NCBI GenBank assembly: GCA_024277555.1
Contig: JAJRUY010000224.1
Location: 1-5,300, forward strand
Length of the DNA: 5,300 bases
DNA from: Gammaproteobacteria bacterium
GTDB taxonomy: Bacteria > Pseudomonadota > Gammaproteobacteria > Chromatiales > Chromatiaceae
Direction of reading: 5' to 3'
Numbering within the stretch: the stretch's first letter is position 1; each line of letters starts with the position of its first letter. Below the pieces are notes generated by a model. The model was not told the origin of the DNA, made no database searches, and worked only from the letters and a program-made list of their open reading frames with translations. Both the position numbers and the translations under genes were made by a program. Below, in pieces: positions 1 to 4,853 of this stretch.

Positions 1-283
1 CGGATTTATCCTGCTGTTCATTGCCGCCGGAATTTGGAATTGGCAAGCCTTGGTCGATTTCTGATTTGCTTCTGTGGGCAACGATCTCATCCAGAAAGCG
101 GCTGGACTGGCGCACATTGCGCGCCACCTCCGACATGCCTTTCTTACCTTTGTCCAGCTCTTCCAGCACTACCATGGGCAGAAAAATATCGTGTTCCTTG
201 AAGCGAAACAACGCCGTGGGGTCGTGCATGAGTACGTTGGTATCCAGCACGAACAGTCTTTTTTGTTCTGAAGATTCAGCCAT
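1..283 (-). CDS. PIN-domain PhoH family protein, N-terminal part only
   Basis: This is the first 94 codons of a gene that continues beyond the left edge; ATG is at 283-281. The protein opens with a PIN-like segment: LFVLDTNVLMHDP (residues 10-22) carries the first acidic residue D14, and FLPMVVLEELDKGKKG (34-49) carries E42 and D44, the usual second acidic position of PIN nucleases. This pattern matches long PhoH proteins (YlaK/PhoH2 type), in which an N-terminal PIN domain precedes a PhoH ATPase/RNA-helicase domain. The PhoH part lies outside the window, so that half of the call is inference from the family. The polar stretch at residues 72-94 is probably the interdomain linker. The gene starts 15 bp after the bcp stop on the same strand, with only a weak GAG-like ribosome site, which suggests co-transcription with bcp and gcvR. 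Involvement in RNA metabolism is likely; the exact substrate is unknown. Confidence 0.85.
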   Translation of the reverse strand, partial: MAESSEQKRLFVLDTNVLMHDPTALFRFKEHDIFLPMVVLEELDKGKKGMSEVARNVRQSSRFLDEIVAHRSKSEIDQGLPIPNSGGNEQQDKS

Positions 284-298
284 GGTTGATGTTATTTC

Positions 299-769
299 TC
301 AGGACTTTTTCAGGGATTTCAAGGTTTCCAGAACTTCAGCCACATGTCCCTTTACTGTCACTCCCCGCCATTCATGGCGCAGAACGCCCTGGTCATCGAT
401 AATAAAGGTGCTGCGTTCGATGCCGCGAACCTTCTTGCCATACATGTTTTTCATTTTGATCACATCGAAGGCGCTGCACAGGATTTCTTCCCTGTCTGCG
501 GCCAGATGAAAAGGAAAGCCCTGCTTTGAGCGGAAGTTTTCCTGGGCCTTGAGGCTGTCCCGCGAAGCACCGAGAATGGTGGTGGACTGGCGGCGGAATT
601 TATAAATGGCCTCCTTGAAATCCAGGCCTTCCTGGGTGCATCCGGGGGTGCTGGCTTTGGGGTAGAAATACAAAACCAGCCATTTGCCGCGATAATCTGA
701 CAGTTTGGCGGTTTTGCCGCTGGTAAGCAGCAATTCAATATCAGGAATTTTTTTGCCGACTTTGACCAT
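299..769 (-). CDS. bcp: Thioredoxin-dependent peroxiredoxin, Bcp/PrxQ family
   Basis: The 156-residue product belongs to the Bcp/PrxQ peroxiredoxins, which reduce hydrogen peroxide and organic hydroperoxides in the cytoplasm using thioredoxin. Seen: the thioredoxin-fold start GKKIPDIEL, then the strand WLVLYFYPK and the active-site motif STPGCTQEG with peroxidatic Cys44, plus Thr41 and Pro42 of the PxxxTPGC pattern. Later come the RSTFIIDDQG strand with conserved Arg119 and a C-terminal helix. Length is typical (E. coli Bcp is 156 aa). The resolving Cys that E. coli has five residues after the peroxidatic one is replaced by Leu49; the only other cysteine is Cys98, at about the position of E. 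coli Cys99. An in-frame ATG at 784 exists but overlaps a strong GGAGG ribosome site, so the start is placed at 769. It lies 76 bp downstream of gcvR and 15 bp upstream of the PhoH-type gene, all on one strand. Confidence 0.93.
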   Translation of the reverse strand: MVKVGKKIPDIELLLTSGKTAKLSDYRGKWLVLYFYPKASTPGCTQEGLDFKEAIYKFRRQSTTILGASRDSLKAQENFRSKQGFPFHLAADREEILCSAFDVIKMKNMYGKKVRGIERSTFIIDDQGVLRHEWRGVTVKGHVAEVLETLKSLKKS

Positions 770-775
770 GTGTAT

Positions 776-782
776 TCCCTCC
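776..782 (-). promoter_or_regulatory. Ribosome binding site fixing the bcp start
   Basis: Read on the minus strand the sequence is TGGAGGG followed by AATACAC-type spacing and then ATG at 769. This GGAGG core is at normal distance from the 769 start. The alternative ATG at 784 sits inside or next to this site and has no ribosome site of its own, so the shorter protein is preferred. Confidence 0.75.
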
Positions 783-845
783 ATTCTTTGGCCATGGGGA
801 CAATATTATCGGCCAGCAAGTGATTTTCTTTGAGCTTTTTTCAGG

Positions 846-1394
846 TCAATAAAGCTGTTTTTTGTAGGGTTCCAGCACCGCATCCAAGTTAATGCTGTCG
901 CAGAACTCCAGAAACTCATCCCGCAGTTCGCTGATTGCGATGCCGACGGGTATGCCTATGTTCATTTGTACGGCGAACATGGCAGTGCCGGTATGGGGCG
1001 CAGCATAACTGCTGGTGGTCAAATCCATGATGTTTATGTTTCGCTGAGAAAAAAAGTTGGCAAGTTTGTGTACGATGCCCGGGTTGTCCAGGGCAACCAC
1101 TTCCACCAGATAGGGCATGGCGTCTGCACTGTTGCTGGCTCCTGTGGTTTGACGGGCGATAATGGTCAGGCCAAGATTTTTTTCCAGTTCCGGAATCTGG
1201 CTTTCCAGGCGGGCCAGCTGGTTCCAGGGGCCTTCCACCAGCAGCAAAATGGCGAACTCGCCTCCAAGCACGGTCATGCGGCTGTCGCAGATGTTGCAAT
1301 CCAGCAGGAAAACAGCCTTGGACAGCTCATCAACAATGCCGGGATGGTCCTTCCCCAGCGCCGAGAGCACGAGCTGATTGTTTGGTTTATTCAT
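846..1394 (-). CDS. gcvR: Glycine cleavage system transcriptional repressor-type ACT protein
   Basis: The 182-residue protein consists of two ACT domains and nothing else, as in GcvR (190 aa in E. coli). Domain 1 spans about residues 6-80 and has the ligand-loop motif GKDHPGIV (14-21) and the strand MTVLGGEFAILLLVEG (40-55). Domain 2 spans about 93-170 with LDNPGIVHKLANFF (102-115) and INIMDLTTSSY. ACT domains typically bind amino acids. In E. coli, GcvR binds glycine and counteracts the activator GcvA at the gcv operon; no gcvA or gcv gene is visible here, so the target is inferred. An upstream in-frame TTG at 1442 would add 16 residues unlike the family, so ATG 1394 is chosen, although its ribosome site is weak (AGGAT about 14 nt upstream). 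The position between bcp and divergent dapA is the classic gammaproteobacterial one and supports the name. Confidence 0.88.
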   Translation of the reverse strand: MNKPNNQLVLSALGKDHPGIVDELSKAVFLLDCNICDSRMTVLGGEFAILLLVEGPWNQLARLESQIPELEKNLGLTIIARQTTGASNSADAMPYLVEVVALDNPGIVHKLANFFSQRNINIMDLTTSSYAAPHTGTAMFAVQMNIGIPVGIAISELRDEFLEFCDSINLDAVLEPYKKQLY

Positions 1395-1432
1395 AGGGTC
1401 AGAGTTTATCCTATTAGCGGGCGCATTCCAGA

Positions 1433-1461
1433 ATAATATCAATTAATAAGTGGCCTGGGCA
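1433..1461 (-). promoter_or_regulatory. Possible gcvR-bcp promoter
   Basis: On the minus strand a TATTAT hexamer (1438-1433) matches the -10 consensus at five of six positions. A weak -35 candidate TGCCCA (1461-1456) stands 17 bp upstream, matching only three of six. Transcription would start near 1426, giving a leader of about 30 nt before the gcvR ATG. The -10 also sits across the alternative TTG at 1442, which argues against that start. The weak -35 makes this tentative. Confidence 0.3.
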
Positions 1462-1497
1462 GGACGGGGATATGCTGATTTGGCTCGGGTTTTTTTA
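1452..1497 (+). terminator. Terminator-like hairpin with T-run in the gcvR-dapA intergenic region
   Basis: The stem pairs GCCTGGGC (1453-1460) with GCTCGGGT (1483-1490), including G-T wobbles, over a 22-nt loop, and is followed by seven T residues (1490-1496). It reads toward dapA but lies upstream of the best dapA promoter. If real, it would stop plus-strand transcription arising inside or antisense to gcvR, or end a short leader transcript. The wobble-rich stem and large loop make it weak. Confidence 0.3.
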
Positions 1498-1502
1498 TGT
1501 GC

Positions 1503-1518
1503 GGAATCCCTGGATTCC
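1503..1518. promoter_or_regulatory. Perfect 16-bp dyad, possible operator
   Basis: GGAATCC and GGATTCC are exact inverted repeats separated by CT. The two-base centre is too small for a stable RNA hairpin but is normal for a dimeric regulator site. It lies about 63 bp upstream of the dapA -35 hexamer and about 65 bp upstream of the putative gcvR -10, so it could serve either gene. No known regulator motif is recognised. Confidence 0.35.
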
Positions 1519-1580
1519 TGCTGCGTATCTACAGCTGGTAAAATCTCCGGGGCAATGGCGGGGAAATCTTCCTGTTTTCC

Positions 1581-1610
1581 TTGTCAGCGAAAATTGCCAC
1601 AGGATAGAAT
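1581..1610 (+). promoter_or_regulatory. Sigma70-type promoter for dapA
   Basis: The -35 TTGTCA (1581-1586) and the -10 TAGAAT (1605-1610) each match the consensus at five of six positions and are separated by 18 bp. Transcription would start near 1617, giving a leader of about 50 nt before dapA. It is the best promoter I found in the window and probably drives dapA, bamC and the MBL gene. Confidence 0.65.
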
Positions 1611-1623
1611 ACCGCTCTTGTGA

Positions 1624-1645
1624 GGAATATCGACATCGGTGTTCC
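1624..1645 (+). other. Hairpin in the dapA 5' leader
   Basis: GGAATATCG (1624-1632) pairs with CGGTGTTCC (1637-1645) over the loop ACAT, giving nine pairs of which two are G-T wobbles. It falls a few bases after the predicted transcription start and ends 12 nt before the GGAG ribosome site at 1658-1661. It might stabilise the 5' end of the mRNA. There is no T-run, so it is not a terminator, and no known lysine riboswitch architecture is present. Confidence 0.4.
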
Positions 1646-1667
1646 GGGGCGAAGCGTGGAGTGAGCA

Positions 1668-2543
1668 ATGATTCAGGGTAGTATGGTAGCACTGGTTACG
1701 CCGATGATGGCGGATGGAGCTGTCGATCAGGTTGCGCTATACAAACTGCTGGACTGGCATGTGGAGCAGGGCACGGATGCGATTGTGGTCATGGGTACCA
1801 CGGGAGAGTCGGCCACTCTGGATGAAGGCGAACATTGCGAGGTGATCCGCCTGGTGGTGGAACATATCGCTGGCCGTATCCCGGTGGTGGCGGGCACCGG
1901 AGCCAATTCCACTACCGAAGCCATCAGCCTCACACGCTGTGCTTCCCGGGTCGGCGCAGATGCCTGCCTGCTGGTAACCCCATATTATAACAAGCCCACC
2001 CAGGAAGGCCTGTATCTGCACCACAAGGCAATTGCTGAAGCCGTGGACATTCCCCAGATCCTGTACAATGTGCCGGGCCGAACTGCTTGCGATATGCTCC
2101 CCGAGACTGTGGGCCGCCTGTCCAAAATCGGCAACATCGTTGGGGTGAAAGAAGCCACCGGAGACTTGAGCCGCATTTCCGCCATCCGTTCTCTGGCGGG
2201 AGAGGGTTTTGCTATTTACAGCGGGGATGATGCCACGGGTTGTGCCTCCATGCTTGCAGGCGGGAACGGTGTTATTTCGGTGACCAGCAATGTTGTGCCG
2301 GCACTGATGGCACAGTTATGTAAAGCTGCCCTTGCGGGTGATCGTGGAGCAGCAGAAGCGATTGATTCCCGGCTGGCGGCTCTGCACCGGGATCTGTTCC
2401 TGGAGTCCAACCCGATTCCGGTGAAATGGGCGCTGTCGGAAATGGGCATGATCCAGAAGGGTATCCGCCTGCCGCTTACCTGGCTGTCTGCGGAATACCA
2501 CCAACCTTTGCGCCAGGCCATGAGCCAGGCGGGGCTCATCTGA
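1668..2543 (+). CDS. dapA: 4-hydroxy-tetrahydrodipicolinate synthase
   Basis: DapA condenses pyruvate with aspartate semialdehyde in the cytoplasm, the first committed step toward diaminopimelate and lysine. The 291-residue TIM barrel keeps E. coli numbering over its catalytic part: GTTGES (43-48) with Thr44 and Thr45, Tyr107 in TPYYNKP, Tyr133 in ILYNVPGRT, the carboxylate-binding Arg138, and the Schiff-base Lys161 in GVKEATGD. E. coli DapA has 292 residues. Of the E. coli lysine-feedback site, Ser48, Ala49, His56, Asn80, Glu84 and Tyr106 are kept, while His53 is Glu here, so lysine inhibition is plausible but perhaps altered. The ATG has a good GGAG six bases upstream; the next methionine (residue 6) would cut off the first strand. 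It heads an apparent operon with bamC, 44 bp downstream, and diverges from gcvR. Confidence 0.97.
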   Translation: MIQGSMVALVTPMMADGAVDQVALYKLLDWHVEQGTDAIVVMGTTGESATLDEGEHCEVIRLVVEHIAGRIPVVAGTGANSTTEAISLTRCASRVGADACLLVTPYYNKPTQEGLYLHHKAIAEAVDIPQILYNVPGRTACDMLPETVGRLSKIGNIVGVKEATGDLSRISAIRSLAGEGFAIYSGDDATGCASMLAGGNGVISVTSNVVPALMAQLCKAALAGDRGAAEAIDSRLAALHRDLFLESNPIPVKWALSEMGMIQKGIRLPLTWLSAEYHQPLRQAMSQAGLI

Positions 2544-2553
2544 GCGACAACGT

Positions 2554-2571
2554 AGCCATCTGTTGATGGCT
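2554..2571 (+). other. Hairpin in the dapA-bamC gap
   Basis: AGCCATC and GATGGCT are perfect inverted repeats around the tetraloop TGTT. The stem begins 10 bp after the dapA stop and is followed by GGGAAAAAAC rather than T residues, so it is not an intrinsic terminator for the plus strand. It sits directly before the only purine-rich stretch upstream of bamC and may affect mRNA processing or bamC translation. Confidence 0.5.
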
Positions 2572-2587
2572 GGGAAAAAACAAGTCT

Positions 2588-3748
2588 ATGAATGTCAGTA
2601 TCAAATGCTTTCTCATTCTGGTGTTGCCTTTGTTTCTGCTCGCACTGGGGGGCTGCAGTTCCACCGGGCTGGATAGTGTTCTGCCTGACAAGAAAGTAGA
2701 ATACAAAAAGGAAGTCATCGCTGACAGGCATCTCGAAGTGCCTCCTGACCTCACTTCCAGCCGGATTGAGAACAGGATTCCCGGCCTGCAAGGCGGCACT
2801 ACTACTTATTCCGAATACGCAGGTGTGCGCAAGGGGATGGCCGGTGCCGGCTCGCGTGCCACCAATCAAAATGTTCTGCCGGAAAATCCGGGCATCAAGG
2901 TAATGCGGGAAGGCAAGGATCGCTGGCTGGTGATCGAGGCGCCGACAGATGCAGTATGGGACAAGGTGCTGGATTTCTGGCAGGAAAACGGCATTCTGCT
3001 CGATCAGCAGGATCCTACCATCGGCGTGATGGAAACCAGCTGGCTGGAAAACAAGGCCAACGTAAGCACCGGCTTTATTACGGATTTCATCCAGGGTTTT
3101 TTTGAGGGTGCCTATGATGCAGGGATTCGGGATCGCTTCCGGATTCGCCTGGAGCGTGGCGAAGAGCCGGAAACCACCGAATTGTATCTGGTACATTTTG
3201 GCATGGAGCAGGATTTCATCACTGCTACCAACAATGAAGATGACCAGATCTACTGGAAAATCCGCCCCCGTGATCCGGGGCTGGAAGCGATCATGCTGAA
3301 CAAGCTGATGGTCTATCTGGGACTGGCGGAAGCCGAAGCCAAGGCAGCCTTGACTGCCGAGAAAGAACTGGAGGGCGTAAAGTCACGCATGATCAAGGGA
3401 CGTGATGGCGTGGAGCTGCTCATCTCCGAACCGTTCTCCCGCGCCTGGCGTCTGGCCGGCTTGGCACTGGATCGGGTTGGCTTCATGGTGGAAGACCGCA
3501 ATCGCTCCCGCGGCATCTACTATGTCCGCTACAACGATCCCATGGCCGGGGAAAGCGAAGGCGGGTGGCTGTCCAGGCTGGCGTTCTGGCGCAGTGGCGA
3601 CAAGGTGGATGAAGCAATTTTGTACCAGGTGCAACTGGAGTCCGCAGATGACGGCACCCGGCTGCGCGTGGCGGACGAACAGGGCAAGTTGCTCGATGGT
3701 GATACCGCGAAGCGCATTCTGACCTTGATCCAGGAGCAGCTGAAATAG
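2588..3748 (+). CDS. bamC: Outer membrane assembly lipoprotein BamC
   Basis: BamC (formerly NlpB) is a lipoprotein of the BAM complex that folds beta-barrel proteins into the outer membrane, bound through BamD. Seen: a short hydrophobic signal peptide ending in the lipobox LGGC with Cys23; Ser at +2 favours outer-membrane sorting. A low-complexity linker follows with the family hallmark LEVPPDLT (49-56), in the N-terminal segment that in E. coli BamC lies along BamD. Two helix-grip domains come next, about residues 103-215 (starting IKVMREGKDRWLVIEAP) and 271-386 (starting GRDGVELLISEPF). The protein has 386 residues against 344 in E. coli, and part of the extra length seems to lie in the N-terminal linker. 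The start is fixed by an in-frame stop at 2564-2566, but the ribosome site is weak (GGGA, 12 nt away), so coupling to dapA is possible. The dapA-bamC pairing strongly supports the name. Confidence 0.93.
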   Translation: MNVSIKCFLILVLPLFLLALGGCSSTGLDSVLPDKKVEYKKEVIADRHLEVPPDLTSSRIENRIPGLQGGTTTYSEYAGVRKGMAGAGSRATNQNVLPENPGIKVMREGKDRWLVIEAPTDAVWDKVLDFWQENGILLDQQDPTIGVMETSWLENKANVSTGFITDFIQGFFEGAYDAGIRDRFRIRLERGEEPETTELYLVHFGMEQDFITATNNEDDQIYWKIRPRDPGLEAIMLNKLMVYLGLAEAEAKAALTAEKELEGVKSRMIKGRDGVELLISEPFSRAWRLAGLALDRVGFMVEDRNRSRGIYYVRYNDPMAGESEGGWLSRLAFWRSGDKVDEAILYQVQLESADDGTRLRVADEQGKLLDGDTAKRILTLIQEQLK

Positions 3749-3753
3749 CTGCT
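3735..3753 (+). other. Hairpin over the bamC stop codon
   Basis: AGCAGCT and AGCTGCT pair perfectly around the loop GAAAT, with the bamC TAG at the 3' base of the loop. An AGGAG sequence (3732-3736) lies at the foot of the stem. If the hairpin forms, that AGGAG is brought to about 12 nt from the GTG of the next gene, which otherwise has no ribosome site. This role is inference. Confidence 0.4.
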
Positions 3754-3765
3754 GCTATATCCCCC

Positions 3766-4536
3766 GTGCTGAAGTTTGCTTCCCTTGGCAGCGGCAGCCG
3801 GGGCAATGCCACCCTGATTCAAGCCGGGAGCACCTGCCTGCTGCTGGACAATGGTTTTTCCCTGCGCGAGCTGGGGCTGCGCATGGCGCGGCTGGATCTT
3901 CACCCGAAAGACATCGATGCAGTGCTGGTGACCCACGAACACGGTGATCACATCAAGGGGGGCGGTTCCCTGGCGCGCAAGTACCGGATGCCCGTGTGGA
4001 TGACCCACGGAACCTGGCGTAACGCCCCCTGTGGGGAGGTGCCAGAATTGCGATTATTCGGCACCCATACCCCGGCTTTTACTATCGGTGATATTGAAGT
4101 GGCGCCGTTTGCCGTGCCTCATGATGCCCGCGAACCGACCCAATTTACCTTTTCCCATCAGCATCTGAAACTCGGGATCCTTACCGATGCCGGCAGCTTT
4201 ACCCCCCATGTTGTTGCGGCGATTTGCGATGTGGACGCCTTGTTGCTGGAGTGTAATCATGACCTGCAAATGCTGTCTGACGGCCCCTATCCGCCACATT
4301 TGCAGCTACGGGTTGGCGGAAATTACGGGCATTTGAACAATGACCAGGCAGCGCAGCTGCTTTCGCAAATCGACCACGGGAGATTGCAGCATCTGGTGGC
4401 AGGACATCTGAGTGAAAAAAACAACTGCCCGGACCTGGTCAGGCAATCCCTGGAGGCCGTGTGCCAGACGCTATCCGGTCGTATTTCAATGCTCCACCAG
4501 GATGGCGGAGATGGCTGGTTTGCACTTACGAGTTGA
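3766..4536 (+). CDS. MBL-fold metallo-hydrolase, YycJ/PhnP type
   Basis: This 256-residue protein is a metallo-beta-lactamase-fold hydrolase of the YycJ/PhnP group. Seen: the N-terminal strand FASLGSGSRGNATLI (4-18), Asp28 in LLLDNG, the metal motif HEHGDH (57-62), VPHDAREP with His119, LTDAG with Asp141, LLECNHD (160-166) and a C-terminal metal His214 in AGHLSEKNN. A dinuclear metal centre is expected. Related proteins act on nucleic acids or phosphodiesters, but the substrate here cannot be read from sequence. The start is GTG, 17 bp after the bamC stop, with no Shine-Dalgarno sequence nearby; no other start codon is available in frame close upstream, and the N-terminus fits the family. Reinitiation or coupling to bamC is likely. 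Homologues follow bamC in pseudomonads and other gammaproteobacteria, where purC usually comes next; here it does not. Confidence 0.87.
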   Translation: MLKFASLGSGSRGNATLIQAGSTCLLLDNGFSLRELGLRMARLDLHPKDIDAVLVTHEHGDHIKGGGSLARKYRMPVWMTHGTWRNAPCGEVPELRLFGTHTPAFTIGDIEVAPFAVPHDAREPTQFTFSHQHLKLGILTDAGSFTPHVVAAICDVDALLLECNHDLQMLSDGPYPPHLQLRVGGNYGHLNNDQAAQLLSQIDHGRLQHLVAGHLSEKNNCPDLVRQSLEAVCQTLSGRISMLHQDGGDGWFALTS

Positions 4537-4630
4537 ATCCAAGCGCCACTATTCGCCTCAAAAGATCAAATAAATCCACTTGATTTCCCACTGCCTCGCT
4601 ACGATTCCCTAACCCGCATGTTTCACCGGA

Positions 4631-4752
4631 ATCCAGATTTTTCCCGGAGAGATTTTCGTTCAGATTGCTAGAACGGACAAAAATCGATGCCATTTATCGA
4701 CTTGCGGGCCGTTCGGACAATCTGGGCGGAAAGATCCCGGGAAAAACTGGAT
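4631..4752. repeat. Long imperfect palindrome, possible MITE-like element or structured RNA
   Basis: The left arm (4631-4676) and right arm (4709-4752) are inverted copies over about 45 nt. Pairing from the ends inward is ATCCAG, a one-base bulge, TTTTTCCCGG, a second bulge and two pairs, two mismatches, then TTTTCG with its partner, two wobbles, CAGATTG, a three-base irregularity and GAACGG with CCGTTC. By hand count there are 36 Watson-Crick and 4 G-T pairs, with 4 mismatches and 2 bulges. The 32-nt centre contains a smaller inverted repeat, TCGAT (4684-4688) with ATCGA (4696-4700). CGGACAA also recurs directly at 4674 and 4714. Outer bases TTTCACC (4621-4627) and GGTGCAAA (4762-4769) may extend the pairing with gaps. 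There is no internal gene and no clear target-site duplication. It lies between two convergent genes. Confidence 0.75.
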
Positions 4753-4822
4753 AGTGTAGCGGGTGCAAAGTGTAACCTGGATCAATTCAACGCAAGATAA
4801 TGAATTATATAGATAAACTCCG

Positions 4823-4848
4823 ATATTTCGGGCGTTCTGGTGAAATAT
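4823..4848. repeat. Small inverted repeat just after queG
   Basis: ATATTTC (4823-4829) and GAAATAT (4842-4848) are perfect inverted repeats around a 12-nt loop, starting 5 bp beyond the queG stop. The stem is AT-rich and no T-run follows on the minus strand, so a termination role is doubtful. It may help protect the queG mRNA end. Confidence 0.3.
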
Positions 4849-4853
4849 GCGGG

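Larger units (their letters stand above)
4537..4853. other. Non-coding region between convergent genes
   Basis: This 317-bp stretch has no convincing gene on either strand. Its left part (4537-4630) shows only weak AT-rich inverted repeats. The middle is a long palindrome, listed separately. The right part (4753-4853) is AT-rich around 4800-4815 and has a 7-bp inverted repeat (4823-4829 with 4842-4848). I found no classic GC-stem plus T-run terminator for either flanking gene, so the palindrome is the best candidate for ending or protecting both transcripts. Confidence 0.7.

Noticed and set aside
460..819. 119-codon minus-strand frame overlapping bcp
   Set aside because: It is a shifted frame of bcp with no ribosome site, while the bcp frame is clearly conserved.
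1395..1667. Lysine or glycine riboswitch upstream of dapA or gcvR
   Set aside because: The predicted leaders are about 30-50 nt, too short, and no conserved riboswitch core was recognised.
1472..1681. 69-codon plus-strand reading frame in the gcvR-dapA intergenic region
   Set aside because: It runs through the dapA promoter and ribosome site, overlaps the dapA start, resembles no known protein, and has no ribosome site of its own.
2216..3196. 326-codon minus-strand reading frame opposite dapA and bamC
   Set aside because: It is antisense to two well-supported genes and its translation shows no recognisable domain; it is a shadow of their codon bias.
4804..4809. TATAAT on the minus strand after queG
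   Set aside because: It matches the -10 consensus but has no acceptable -35 at 16-18 bp and no gene downstream on that strand within the window; chance in an AT-rich patch is more likely.
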